From positions 1 to 64,000 of the forward strand of contig NZ_JALKAA010000009.1 of assembly GCF_024171605.1 (NCBI RefSeq): a DNA stretch of 64,000 nt, read 5' to 3'. The notes beneath the pieces were generated by a model. The model worked only from the letters and a program-made list of their open reading frames with translations, had not been told where the DNA came from and made no database searches. The position numbers and the translations under genes are program-made. This document shows positions 9,168 to 18,791 of this stretch, piece after piece (the stretch's first letter is position 1; the number at the start of each line of letters is the position of its first letter). This stretch comes from Pontibacter sp. HSC-36F09 (GTDB lineage: Bacteria; Bacteroidota; Bacteroidia; Cytophagales; Hymenobacteraceae).

Positions 9168-10454
9168 TTAATTGGCTAATGACTGACTCATGGCATGCTG
9201 CTTAGCATACTTGAAAGCCAAACAAGACTCTTCAAAATTGTGCATTATTTTATCTATGGAAAGGTGCATTTCAGCATAATGTCTTGCATTGCTGGCAAAC
9301 TCAGATGCGTCTTCAGCTATAGCTCTCTGTATACCTTCATTCAAAGCCTGCTGATTTTCAGCCTCTACCAATACGCCCATATTGTGCCTTTCAATAAGTG
9401 TGTGCATACCTGAACCTTTATTAGCTGTTACCACAGCAAGGCCACCTATAGCAAGTACTGTATTTAGCTTGGAAGGCATTACCAGATCACCCGCATTAGC
9501 TTTTTGAATAATTAAATGGATATCAGCCATATTTAGAAACTGATTAAGTTTGTCTAAGGGCTGTAAGGGCAAAAAGTCAAGATTTTGTAGGTTCATTTCA
9601 TCTGCTATATCTTGTAGTCTTTCCTTGTAAGGTCCAGAACCACATATAACAAATTTTAAATCTTTGTTTCCTGCATTTGCCTCAGCAGCATATAAAATTG
9701 CTTCTATACCTTGCTTTTCTCCGATAGCACCTGAGTAAAGTATGATTTTATCAGTAGCTTGATAGCCATACAGCTTTTTCAACTGTTCCCTATTTGTTAA
9801 TGGATAATACTCATTCAAATCCGTCGTATTAAAAAATAGGCATACATCTTTGGCAGCTTTTATTTTGACTTTATTAGCCATACCTTCTCCTACACAGGTG
9901 ATTGTATCGCACTCATCGAAAATGTATTTTTCCAGTTTAAAAAGCGCCTGGATTACCTTCTCGTATTTTATCATCTTTAAGTCCCTGGCAGCTTCTATTT
10001 GCAGGTCATGTACATGACAGATAAGCTTTGCCCCTCTTATTTTCTTGTAGATTATACCAAGCAGACCAAGGCTAACAGAAGGCAAGATTGTAATAACAAA
10101 ATCAAACCTCTTTTCGGGCAATAGAAGTAACAGCCTAAGAAGTGCTGAAACAAAAAAGGTAAAATCGAGAAGTATTCTGGTGGCACCGGAGGGCTTCTGA
10201 GGAATAAACATTGGACACCTGTGAACAGTTATCTTACCACCTGAGGCAAAGCATTCAACCTCCTTTTTGTACCAAAAACTATTCTTACTATAAGGCTCCT
10301 GTACTTTCCAGTATGGATAATATGGATACGACGCAAGCACAGTACAGTTATAGCCATTTTGTGCCAGCCACTGAATTTGCTCTCCACTGTATCTTCCTAT
10401 ACCTGTAGGCTCAGGAGAATAATTGTAACCAATCAATAAAATAGATTTTTTCAT
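9168..10454 (-). CDS. Glycosyltransferase family 4, WcaI-like
   Basis: 428 residues, cytoplasmic/peripheral. The N-terminal phrase YNYSPEPTGIGRYSGEQ and the later ASYPYYPYWK and CHVHDLQIEAA segments match the WcaI/WbuB group of GT4 enzymes used in colanic-acid-like polymers. The C-terminal nucleotide-sugar domain carries ILYSGAIGEKQGIE and MPSKLNTVLAIGG. These enzymes add one sugar to a lipid-linked oligosaccharide; in some systems WcaI adds fucose, which would fit the fcl gene just downstream, but the donor cannot be read from sequence. About 90 bases separate it from fcl, with 226 bases upstream to the next gene. Confidence 0.85.
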   Translation of the reverse strand: MKKSILLIGYNYSPEPTGIGRYSGEQIQWLAQNGYNCTVLASYPYYPYWKVQEPYSKNSFWYKKEVECFASGGKITVHRCPMFIPQKPSGATRILLDFTFFVSALLRLLLLLPEKRFDFVITILPSVSLGLLGIIYKKIRGAKLICHVHDLQIEAARDLKMIKYEKVIQALFKLEKYIFDECDTITCVGEGMANKVKIKAAKDVCLFFNTTDLNEYYPLTNREQLKKLYGYQATDKIILYSGAIGEKQGIEAILYAAEANAGNKDLKFVICGSGPYKERLQDIADEMNLQNLDFLPLQPLDKLNQFLNMADIHLIIQKANAGDLVMPSKLNTVLAIGGLAVVTANKGSGMHTLIERHNMGVLVEAENQQALNEGIQRAIAEDASEFASNARHYAEMHLSIDKIMHNFEESCLAFKYAKQHAMSQSLAN

Positions 10455-10680
10455 AAGCTATTCCACAATAATATTATTACGGAATAAAATTAAACCCTAT
10501 CGTATTAAAGTTTAAATATTTATAAAAAAAGTCATTTATCGTATATGGTTTTCTTTAATGCAGTAGAGATTTAGATTGATTGGCAAATGCCTTACGGAAC
10601 ACTTATTAGGAAATGTTAATGAATCAAGCAGCTATCATAGCAGTATTCAACAAATTCAACTCACTTTAAACTGAAATATT

Positions 10681-11526
10681 TTACACATTGGGATGCACTA
10701 AATCCTTTGCTACTATGTTCCCGCTTTTTTTTAATTCTCTCATCTTGATTTGAATTAAAAATTCATGATAGCTCATATTGATACAGTATATTAAGCCTGG
10801 GATACCTTCTATAAATCCAAAGCTTAAAACATAGGCCTGTATAAAGCGCAATATAGGCCAACCTGGAACCCTGCTAAGATAGGACTTTAGAGCGGGGTTA
10901 CGAACACTAGCATGCCTGGAGAAGATGTTGCCTAAGGGTGGAGGTGAATGAAGGCGCGCAATGGCTTCTTGATTTGAGTAATAGTTGTGCCTTTCAACCC
11001 ATTGATACCAGCCTTTAGAGAAGCTATAATGCAGATAAGGTTCTTTGATGTATTCTATACGTCCGTCAACTTCTCCTTCTTTTTGCCCGTGACCAAAATC
11101 TATAAACCTTGCCTTGTGCCTACGTAATAATCTGAATTGCCATTTTGGGAAATTGTCACAATGCTTAAGCCACCTATTTTCAAGCATCATTTTCCAACAA
11201 CAGTAAAATCCAGCCACATCAGGGGTAGCGTTTTCTACAGCATTGAGTACAGCTCTTCTAAAGCCTTCTGTCACGACCTCATCAGCATCTAAAAACAATA
11301 CCCACTCATAGCGAAGGTCTAAACAATCTAAGGCATAATTCCTTTGCTTCCCAAAGCTATCAAAAGTATGAAAGCTGGTATTCGCACCAAATTCTTGCGC
11401 TATTTCTAACGTTCTATCAGTACTTCCTGAATCCAGCACGTGCACGTCATCGCACCAGGTCAAGGAAGATAGGCATTGAGGTAAATCGAGCTCCTCGTTC
11501 TTTGTAAGAACAACTATTGAAATCAT
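10681..11526 (-). CDS. Glycosyltransferase family 2, WaaE/LgtF-like
   Basis: 281 residues from the ATG at 11526. A longer start at 11547 would overlap the preceding gene by 11 bases and add MGHNLIN, which is not part of the GT2 fold; the phrase ISIVVLTKNEE that follows 11526 is the usual N-terminus. GT-A features: DSGSTDRT (nucleotide binding), FLDADE (DxD metal site) and a WQFRLLRR segment, as in the WaaE/LgtF group that adds beta-glucose-type residues. A short hydrophobic C-terminal part (YVLSFGFIEGIPGLIYC) may anchor it to the membrane. The acceptor is unknown. Confidence 0.87.
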   Translation of the reverse strand: MISIVVLTKNEELDLPQCLSSLTWCDDVHVLDSGSTDRTLEIAQEFGANTSFHTFDSFGKQRNYALDCLDLRYEWVLFLDADEVVTEGFRRAVLNAVENATPDVAGFYCCWKMMLENRWLKHCDNFPKWQFRLLRRHKARFIDFGHGQKEGEVDGRIEYIKEPYLHYSFSKGWYQWVERHNYYSNQEAIARLHSPPPLGNIFSRHASVRNPALKSYLSRVPGWPILRFIQAYVLSFGFIEGIPGLIYCINMSYHEFLIQIKMRELKKSGNIVAKDLVHPNV

Positions 11527-11536
11527 ATTTATTAAA

Positions 11537-12109
11537 TTATGTCCCAATTACTATGCTTTCTAACCTACCCTCTAGGACTCTTTCTTTGATAGTTGTGCAT
11601 GGATGCCCGCCACATACCATCCAAGGAGGCATGTTTTTGGTAACTACAGAGCGAGCTGCTACAACGCACCCTTCACCAATAGTAATACCAGGATGAATAA
11701 ATGCTTCTGCTGCTATCCAAGCATGATTTCCTACATGAATTGGCATTGTAATTAGAGGGAAACCTGCTTTTGTATAGTCATGGGTACCGGTAACCAGATG
11801 TGCGCCTTGTGAGATAACAGCCCGACGCCCTATAGTAATTTTGCCCATAGAATAGAGATTAGCCCCACTCCCGATACCGCACTCATCCGCAAGTTCAAGA
11901 TTCCAGGGTGCCCAGATTTTGACTCTGGGATATACATGCACACCACTTCCTACTTTAGCACCAAACAGTCGTAACAGGAAAGCTCTCCACGCGTGAAAGG
12001 GTTTGGGAGAGAACTTAAAGAAGAGTATCACAACTATACTCCATAATACTCTTACGAACCTATTTTTTAAAGAAAACGAAGCGCCTGTCAAAGTATCCTG
12101 ATTATGCAT
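11537..12109 (-). CDS. wcaF: WcaF-like sugar O-acetyltransferase
   Basis: 190 residues with a left-handed beta-helix built from hexapeptide repeats (phrases HVYPRVKIWAPWNL, ITIGRRAVISQGAHL, PIHVGNHAWIAAEAFIHPG). The HDYTKAGFPL segment and the MVCGGHPC end match the colanic-acid acetyltransferase WcaF group. It probably moves acetyl from acetyl-CoA to a hydroxyl of one sugar in the repeating unit. It lies between two glycosyltransferase genes, with its stop 11 bases before the preferred start of the next. Confidence 0.82.
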   Translation of the reverse strand: MHNQDTLTGASFSLKNRFVRVLWSIVVILFFKFSPKPFHAWRAFLLRLFGAKVGSGVHVYPRVKIWAPWNLELADECGIGSGANLYSMGKITIGRRAVISQGAHLVTGTHDYTKAGFPLITMPIHVGNHAWIAAEAFIHPGITIGEGCVVAARSVVTKNMPPWMVCGGHPCTTIKERVLEGRLESIVIGT

Positions 12110-12158
12110 GAGCTACTAGTCAAAAAATAAATCGATAACATTACGCCTTAATAGCTGA

Positions 12159-13415
12159 TTATCTCACAGCACACAAGAGCTTTATAGCTGCGGGTTCTAC
12201 TGCAAAATGTTCTTCATAAGCCCTCCTAGCCCTTAAGCCAACTTCTGCTTTTTCAGAAAATGAAAGAGAGTCCCACTTTTCCAGAATTTGCTGTGTCTGT
12301 GCCATTGTGTCCTCAGCCACCATACCCCCGCCAGAAGCCTTTATCTCACGCCAGATATTCACTTGGTTAGAAATCAACACTGGTTTACTACAAGCAAGTG
12401 CTTCTACTATTGCAATCCCAAAATTTTCCTGGTGACTAGGCAGTACAAATGCTTCGCAGCCATAGAATGCACCCCATTTTGCATCTCCGGTTAACATACC
12501 CGGAAAAAAAACTGACTGCCGTAGCTTCGGAGACTGAGAAACCATTCTTTGAATGTGCTGACCATATGGTGTTTCCAAGCCCGGACCTGCAATAACCAGC
12601 TTCGGGAAGCATGAATTATCGAGGCAATCGCCGGAACTTTCTCCATCGTGACTTTCCACCTGCATCAGACTAGATCGAGCTTCCAGCACACGTTCATAAG
12701 CCCTAAGCAGCATATCCACTCCCTTTTTCTCATGTATCCGGCTTAGGAAGAGGATATATGTATTACCGACCACCTGAGGACACTTTTGGTGAAAAGCACC
12801 ATACATCTTATGGTTGAACTCAGGCGGCTCTGCAATACCAAATCCAATACATGATTCTTGTTGGGGCTTGTATGGGCGAAAAGGTTTACGGGCTAGCAGT
12901 AGTTCGGCCTCACAGGTAAATAGGGCCCCATTAGCTTCATTTATGATTCTGCGTTCAATTAACTTCCAATAGAACCAATTCCGAATTGCTTTTAATTTTC
13001 TTTCTTTCGCTAATTGAAAGTAAGGGTCCAACATGCCATGAGGCATAACAAATACTTTAGGCAATTCACATGGAAATCCTTCGGCCTTATGACGTCTCTT
13101 CAACATCTCCACAGCCTTCTTAACCGCATATCCATGATAAAGCCACAAGCCATGCACAATAACTGAATCAAAACGAGTTAGGTTGTTTAAAAGCCATGGT
13201 AATAATTTAGCACTGTAGCACCAGGGACTCTTACCAGGCCCGAGTGCTTGAATTTTGAAACCATCGCTTTTTAAAAAAAAATCTTGCGGCTTGTCCAAGC
13301 ATACTACTTCATTATATACTCCATGTTTTTGTAGCTCAGGTATATAATTCCTTACACCCTGACAGGGACCACCCTGAACTGGATTCATACTTGCTATTAC
13401 GTGGAGTATTTTCAT
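12159..13415 (-). CDS. Glycosyltransferase family 4
   Basis: 418 residues. The N-terminal phrase MKILHVIASMNPVQGGP is typical of GT4 acceptor domains, followed by a VIVHGLWLYHG segment. The C-terminal donor-binding domain has the usual blocks: FLSRIHEKKGVDMLL, an LVIAGPG strand and the HQENFGIAIVEALACSKPV helix whose glutamates contact the donor. A cysteine- and serine-rich insertion (about residues 255-275) separates parts of the C-terminal domain. Donor and linkage are unknown. Codon use and AT-rich composition match the other genes of the locus. Confidence 0.87.
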   Translation of the reverse strand: MKILHVIASMNPVQGGPCQGVRNYIPELQKHGVYNEVVCLDKPQDFFLKSDGFKIQALGPGKSPWCYSAKLLPWLLNNLTRFDSVIVHGLWLYHGYAVKKAVEMLKRRHKAEGFPCELPKVFVMPHGMLDPYFQLAKERKLKAIRNWFYWKLIERRIINEANGALFTCEAELLLARKPFRPYKPQQESCIGFGIAEPPEFNHKMYGAFHQKCPQVVGNTYILFLSRIHEKKGVDMLLRAYERVLEARSSLMQVESHDGESSGDCLDNSCFPKLVIAGPGLETPYGQHIQRMVSQSPKLRQSVFFPGMLTGDAKWGAFYGCEAFVLPSHQENFGIAIVEALACSKPVLISNQVNIWREIKASGGGMVAEDTMAQTQQILEKWDSLSFSEKAEVGLRARRAYEEHFAVEPAAIKLLCAVR

Positions 13416-13866
13416 GCGCAGTTAATGACAAGAACGTTCGAAGCGTTAAGAGGACGTTGATAATCAAATCAATAGTTTGTCGCTATAGGTTATTAAATTC
13501 AAGTGCATATTAGCATTAGAATTATCTCTAGGATTCAAATTGTATATTATGAATCCTGAATAGAGTAACTTTTAGCATCTTGATAAATATATATATACAA
13601 GAATACTAGATACAAAAATCATCTGTTGGCCCAAGCTTTCTGACCATTCTTCTATACCTGCACATTGTGTATTATGCTTATAATTTACCATAACCTTTAT
13701 AATGTGAAGCGAGTCCGTATAACTAAGATATTGACTATCTCTTAGTAAAAAAAAAGCCAATTTATACCCTATTATTATACTATGAATTAATTTAAATGTT
13801 GAAAATATTTAAATGTTTGTAAATAGTGTACTATTACGAGTTCTTTAACAAATGATTAGGAGTTAT
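13416..13866. other. AT-rich intergenic gap inside the polysaccharide locus
   Basis: About 450 bases between two glycosyltransferase genes. A 62-codon minus-strand frame (13572-13760) has no family features and was not called. No terminator or promoter box stands out. It may be debris of a lost gene or hold an internal promoter; neither is shown. Confidence 0.4.
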
Positions 13867-15069
13867 TTAAGCATTTTGCGCAGTATTAGGGTCTGAGCAT
13901 ATTTGTATATTTAGAACATGATAGTAAATCTTCTCAATATGGTTTAGCGCAAGCTTAGTATCGAATCTTCTTACATTCTCAAAACCTAGTTCAATAACGT
14001 TACTACGTTCTGAAGGCGTAAGAGTCAGAACGTTCTCCACTACTTCAGCGGCCTCTGAAGCCCAGTTATCAATGGTCTGGCTATTGTAAGGACGGCGCGG
14101 AATGTAAAACCCTGCTTCACCCGCTACCTCAGTCATGGGAGCCTCACCTGTAGTGATTACAGGACAACCACAAGCCATAGCTTCAGCAATAGGCCAACCA
14201 AAACCTTCAGCTAAAGATGGAAACAGGAGGACATCTGCTCCAGAATAAGCTGAACAAACTATATCATCTCCTAAATCACTAATCCAATGTATATCCCCTT
14301 TGTAGGGTGATTTTGAATGTGTCTCAAGCAAAATAGAGGATGGGTTATGGCCGACCATTAACAGTGGCATCAATCTCTGGTTGTTCTGTCGCCGCCAAGC
14401 AGTATATATTTCAATAACACCTAATCGATTCTTATACCATTCATTACCTCCAATATGAAGGATATAACCGCGGGACAAATCTATTCCAGCTACTTCAGCT
14501 AGCTTAGTTCGAGACTCTGTTTGGGCACTCGAGGTGAAAAACCGATTCAACCCATTATAAACTACCTCGGATATTGCCGGGCGTTTTCGATGTAATTTGT
14601 GTAATTCATCACGAGTTTTATTAGAAACAGAAATAAAGTTTTTCCCAGTGGAGTAGCCGCGTCGGATATACGCTTGGTAGTAACGACCTGTCCAGCTAGT
14701 AGGATTATCCGCTATTTCACCAATTGCTGATAATTGAGCAAGGAAATCGTGGCAATGAATTACGTGGAATCGGTTCGAAACCAAAGGAACCCAAGGCCCT
14801 AATGCATGGTCTGTGAATACGAACAATGTTTCAGGGGAGCATCTGGAAAGGCGAATACGAACTAAAAGAGGAAAAACTACATACTGGTCTATATACCCAA
14901 GCCATTTTCGAAATCTAGTTGACATAGGCAAGCGATATAACAGTGGCTTTGGAGACCAAACCTCTATGTCATGCCCACGCTGTTCCATTCCCACAGCCAA
15001 CATCTGGACAAAGCGAGGCATACTTTGAGAACCTAGGAAAGAGGGATGTGAGAAAAATATGATGTGCAT
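13867..15069 (-). CDS. Glycosyltransferase family 4
   Basis: 400 residues. N-terminal MHIIFFSHPSFLGSQSMPRF and HCHDFLAQL segments form the acceptor domain; YILHIGGNEWYKNR starts the donor domain. The FPSLAEGFGWPIAEAMACG block carries the family's E-x7-E pair. ITTGEAPMTEVAGEAGFY follows, as in mannosyl- and glucosyltransferases of this family. It probably adds one hexose to the lipid-linked unit at the cytoplasmic face. The next gene upstream (GT8) ends about 70 bases away. Confidence 0.88.
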   Translation of the reverse strand: MHIIFFSHPSFLGSQSMPRFVQMLAVGMEQRGHDIEVWSPKPLLYRLPMSTRFRKWLGYIDQYVVFPLLVRIRLSRCSPETLFVFTDHALGPWVPLVSNRFHVIHCHDFLAQLSAIGEIADNPTSWTGRYYQAYIRRGYSTGKNFISVSNKTRDELHKLHRKRPAISEVVYNGLNRFFTSSAQTESRTKLAEVAGIDLSRGYILHIGGNEWYKNRLGVIEIYTAWRRQNNQRLMPLLMVGHNPSSILLETHSKSPYKGDIHWISDLGDDIVCSAYSGADVLLFPSLAEGFGWPIAEAMACGCPVITTGEAPMTEVAGEAGFYIPRRPYNSQTIDNWASEAAEVVENVLTLTPSERSNVIELGFENVRRFDTKLALNHIEKIYYHVLNIQICSDPNTAQNA

Positions 15070-15136
15070 ATACTAAGATTAGTAAGTCAGCCTCCAACAA
15101 AGAATGAAATAGAATATCTTAAATATTTAGCATGCT

Positions 15137-16030
15137 TCATGCAGCCTTTTTAGCTCTTAACCGGTTCAGTATACAACGGATGTAAGAACGCCGGATATGC
15201 CACACTCGGTTGAGTTCTGCAAGTGTAAGTTGGCCAAAATATGACGCCCATGCACTGTCATAATATTGATACCATACATTATAGCCCCTGTGTAGCATAA
15301 AACCCAAAGGGTCCCATGGCTTTGGTGAGCCAATGAAATGCAAAATCATCTTATCAGCTACCTGTGGTTTAGGCTGTGTTGCCTCCCATTGGCAGTTGAA
15401 GGAGGTAGGCAGCTTCGCAAACTTTCCAGCGCACACTATATTCAGAAGAGATTGGTCATGAGAAGGGAGCTCCCCCTGATATTGCTTCGCAAGAGCAAAG
15501 CATTCATTTTTAACTTGCTTAAGTTTCCATAACTTCAAGTTCAAAAGTAATACTCCTGCGTTAAAATATTCTGTCTCAGGACTCATACCTGCTTTTCCCA
15601 GATAAAATTTATTTCCTAGGGTATATTCGAATTTACCCCCACCTACTGCTGCTAATATATGTCCATCGAACTCGAAATTTTGAAGCTCGCAAACATCTGT
15701 CTCTATAAGAAGGTCTGAATCAAGGTAAAGCACTTGTTCTACATCAATCAAATCAGCAAGCAGTAAGCGACCGTAAGTAGTCCAGTCACCGTGAAGTGAC
15801 GCAAATACACCAAAATGCTGCTCCGGATTGAAATCTATATAGTTATATGTCCCACAGAACTTTTTAGTTCTCAGGAGCTTTGTAATCTGATTTTTGTCAC
15901 GAGAACTCATATTAGCACAAAGGAACCATATCCGTAACCCGTCCTTATTAGAGCAATTTCTGATTAGCGAAGATAATGTTGCACCAAGTCCTACTAGTCC
16001 CAAGCGGTTAATACAGAAAGCTATGTTCAT
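15137..16030 (-). CDS. Glycosyltransferase family 8
   Basis: 297 residues. GT8 features are clear: an N-terminal MNIAFCINRLG strand, the metal-binding DSD at residues 104-106 (YLDSDLL), the YFNAGVLLLNLKLW block, HDQSLLN, and the HFIGSPKPW block that holds the second metal ligand. The family makes retaining linkages, usually from UDP-Glc or UDP-Gal. The C-terminus is basic (LNRLRAKKAA), as is common for peripheral membrane association in this family. It lies 34 bases downstream of the Wzy-like gene. Confidence 0.9.
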   Translation of the reverse strand: MNIAFCINRLGLVGLGATLSSLIRNCSNKDGLRIWFLCANMSSRDKNQITKLLRTKKFCGTYNYIDFNPEQHFGVFASLHGDWTTYGRLLLADLIDVEQVLYLDSDLLIETDVCELQNFEFDGHILAAVGGGKFEYTLGNKFYLGKAGMSPETEYFNAGVLLLNLKLWKLKQVKNECFALAKQYQGELPSHDQSLLNIVCAGKFAKLPTSFNCQWEATQPKPQVADKMILHFIGSPKPWDPLGFMLHRGYNVWYQYYDSAWASYFGQLTLAELNRVWHIRRSYIRCILNRLRAKKAA

Positions 16031-16063
16031 AAAGAGTATATAGTTAGCGTAATTTCATATTCT

Positions 16064-17416
16064 CTATCCTTTTCTCATTGATGCTATCATAAGACCACCA
16101 ACCATGACACTAAAACCCAATGATGTAGGCTGGGCCCACTGGCCCTGCATGATATTAAATAAGCCAAAGCTCAACAGTAGCCAAGGTAAGAGGTTGCCCT
16201 CGTTCAACTTCTCATAACAGGCTAAACCAATTTTAAGAATCAATGCTAATCTTAGCAGTATCACTGCAATTCCTAGCAATGGCCCCTGCTCCCCAATGAT
16301 TCTTCCCCATTCTCCTTCCGCAATCAAAAATTCTGTTTTCCCTGTCAGTAACATACTGCCCACATTGGTTCCCATACCCATTCCATAACCCCAGAAAGGC
16401 AACTCTGAGGAAGTGGTTAAGGCACTTATCATACCTCCTAAAAAACGATCAATTAAAACGCCTTCTAATCCGCCTTCCATTTTATTTGCATCGACATACC
16501 TGGCTGTAAAGGCTTCCGTTGCTGTATTGAAAAAGCTTAAATTCGACAATAACACCACAGCAAAGGCCCCTACAACACAAGCCATAACCATTCGCAACAG
16601 GTGCTCTGATTTTTTTGAAATAGCAATTAGAGTGAAGAAGAGCGTAGCTGCGACCTGGAACATCAAGCCCCGGCTGATGGACAAAGGGATTGACACGAGC
16701 AAAGCTGCTGTGGCACCTATGAGCAGCAAGCGGGACACGTTATTGGGGTTAATCCAGAAATAGAAGATAAAGCAGGCCGCAAAACTAAAATATAAGGACG
16801 TGCCATTTGTAAAAGAGAATGTGGCGGGTGGCCTAAAGTAACCCATTGCTCCTCCAAAGCCGGCTCCCCCTGCATCACCACCGACTCCAAGATTAACCCA
16901 GGCTGACTGAGGGCTGTAGAACTGAAGTGCTATCAGCACTGACATGGGAATAGTCAAGTAAAGTACTGCCACTCCCAACCTTTCTACATCATCTTTATCA
17001 AAAAGGCGCCCGATTACGAAAATCAATGGTATGTGGATGAGGTAAATTCTGGCTCCGAATAGCGCCACAAAGATGTTCCCGTGTCCAAAGAAACCTGCCG
17101 TGTAAAACCCAATAATGCCAATAACTACTATGCTGCTCAGATATACATTGGAGGGTAGCAGGCCTCTGTGCCAAGCAGTCAGCACCAGCCAAAGCGCTAA
17201 TGGGTCACGGATAATCAGTAAGGGGGTGGACAACTCTGGCAAAAGCCATTTCCTTAATGCTCCTTCAAACATCAATAGCAGGAAGTAGGCCCAAATTCCA
17301 TGTTTGAGTACCTTTAGCTGTTTGGCAGAAACAGCTCTGTTGCACCCATCAAACTCTATTTGGTTTGATGCGGCTCCGGGTCTTAATCTTTCTAAATGGC
17401 TTGCTACTGGATTCAT
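16064..17416 (-). CDS. O-antigen/exopolysaccharide polymerase, Wzy-like membrane protein
   Basis: 450 residues with roughly ten hydrophobic segments, for example AYFLLLMFEGALRKWLLPEL near residues 43-62 and VRFV-type helices along the chain. A large polar loop between the later helices (about residues 290-370) fits the Wzy/WaaL topology. The FEGALRKWLLP motif is typical of a Bacteroidota/cyanobacterial O-antigen-polymerase-like group. It is the only polymerase-like gene in the locus and sits among the glycosyltransferases, so it most likely joins repeat units on the periplasmic side. Sequence alone does not exclude a ligase. Confidence 0.82.
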   Translation of the reverse strand: MNPVASHLERLRPGAASNQIEFDGCNRAVSAKQLKVLKHGIWAYFLLLMFEGALRKWLLPELSTPLLIIRDPLALWLVLTAWHRGLLPSNVYLSSIVVIGIIGFYTAGFFGHGNIFVALFGARIYLIHIPLIFVIGRLFDKDDVERLGVAVLYLTIPMSVLIALQFYSPQSAWVNLGVGGDAGGAGFGGAMGYFRPPATFSFTNGTSLYFSFAACFIFYFWINPNNVSRLLLIGATAALLVSIPLSISRGLMFQVAATLFFTLIAISKKSEHLLRMVMACVVGAFAVVLLSNLSFFNTATEAFTARYVDANKMEGGLEGVLIDRFLGGMISALTTSSELPFWGYGMGMGTNVGSMLLTGKTEFLIAEGEWGRIIGEQGPLLGIAVILLRLALILKIGLACYEKLNEGNLLPWLLLSFGLFNIMQGQWAQPTSLGFSVMVGGLMIASMRKG

Positions 17417-17448
17417 TTCTTAATGGAAGAAATTTCTAAAGATTAGTT

Positions 17449-18696
17449 TCACACAAGCAACTGTCTTCTGATTGCTGCTGCCAAGTCAATCTGATACATG
17501 ACCCAAGGCCTTTTTATGGCTGTTTCCATAGCTTGGTAACCAACCTCAGCAATGGAATCAGGACGCTCTATGCAACCTACCATCGCCTGTATAAGGGCAT
17601 CTGTAGAACCAGCCTGCACCAACCAGCCATTTTTCCCATGTTCAATCAAATCGGGTCCAGCTGTGCGATGCGTCGTTATCACCGGGGTGCCTTGGGACAT
17701 AGCCTCTGTGATGACCAATCCGAACCCATCAAAAAGAGAGGGGAATATAAGCAAATCATGCTCCCGCATAAGTTCCAGAATCCGATGATGTGGCAGTGAT
17801 GGAATCCAGGTATGCTTTGATAAAGCAGCATCCAATGCCGGACAATTGTCAACAGCCTTATGACCGACTACTGTTAATTGGATGAACTTTCTGAGTTTTT
17901 CGGCTGCATCAAAGAGAACCGCTACCCCTTTTTGCTGGGTTAACTTTCCCACAAACAACACTTTAAGAGGCTGTTTGCCCGAAAACCTACGATAAGTTCT
18001 ATTTTCAGCAACGGAAGGAAAACCGTATGGTATCACTTCTATCGGAGCTAATTGGCCAGGATATTCCTTAAGGGTTTCTGCCACAAAATTACTCGCAACA
18101 AAAATGCAGTTTGCTAATCGGAGTTCATTGTCTTTCCGGTCGAGCTTTTTCAGCGAGTCACTAAAGCCTGTCATTGTGGAAGCCCATTCCGGCCGAAGCT
18201 CTCTCTCAGCTTCCAATAGTCTTTTTGCAGCGCGCCAGTAACCAGTGGGTAAATCATAAAAGCACTTTATAGGGTGCTTTTTTGCCTCCATGAATGAAAA
18301 CTCTGCCCCATCCTCGTAGGCATAGATAGCTTTAACCCCTTGTCCATTGGTCTTCCTCAATCTACCTGCAACTGCTTTATCCAGAGAGGAGTAAACTGCA
18401 TCTATACAAAATGGACCTTTTTCATGCGCGATAAGTCTATAGAGTCCACTTCTGGTTGCAGCTAGCCTTCCCAGCTCCCTCCAGGGTGCCGTGCGGGTGT
18501 ATGGCTTCAAATCTTGATCAAACCTGCGGCGCCTGATTTCACTGAAGGGCTTAACCGAGCTCAGCTGATCTATCAAATCACCGGGAAAAGTCGCAATAGA
18601 AGTATAGAATTCATGCAGCATCCTCTCCTTCAGCAATCCTGAGGCGACAGCCCGAACATTGGCATTGCCGGTTGGATGTGAAAAGATTAACGCCAT
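17449..18696 (-). CDS. Glycosyltransferase family 4
   Basis: 415 residues. Unlike its neighbours it starts with MALIFSHPTGNANVRAVA, an N-terminus seen in a Bacteroidota/cyanobacterial GT4 group. The donor domain shows KVLFVGKLTQQKGVAVLF, HDLLIFPSLFDGFG and LVITEAMSQGTPVITT, so catalysis is expected to be intact. The N-terminal domain has many charged residues (about 55-170). Donor and acceptor are not readable. It ends 32 bases before the Wzy-like gene. Confidence 0.87.
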   Translation of the reverse strand: MALIFSHPTGNANVRAVASGLLKERMLHEFYTSIATFPGDLIDQLSSVKPFSEIRRRRFDQDLKPYTRTAPWRELGRLAATRSGLYRLIAHEKGPFCIDAVYSSLDKAVAGRLRKTNGQGVKAIYAYEDGAEFSFMEAKKHPIKCFYDLPTGYWRAAKRLLEAERELRPEWASTMTGFSDSLKKLDRKDNELRLANCIFVASNFVAETLKEYPGQLAPIEVIPYGFPSVAENRTYRRFSGKQPLKVLFVGKLTQQKGVAVLFDAAEKLRKFIQLTVVGHKAVDNCPALDAALSKHTWIPSLPHHRILELMREHDLLIFPSLFDGFGLVITEAMSQGTPVITTHRTAGPDLIEHGKNGWLVQAGSTDALIQAMVGCIERPDSIAEVGYQAMETAIKRPWVMYQIDLAAAIRRQLLV

Positions 18697-18791
18697 ACCT
18701 TCTTTTGATTTTTAGAGTGTGTTCTTGCTGTGAGGAGCTTAAACCTCCCAGCGTGTTATTTGATTTTGCCGAAGTATGGCCTCCATTTAGG

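Noticed and set aside
13572..13760. 62-codon minus-strand frame in the 13.4-13.9 kb gap
   Set aside because: No recognisable domain, no convincing start, and composition like the non-coding DNA around it.
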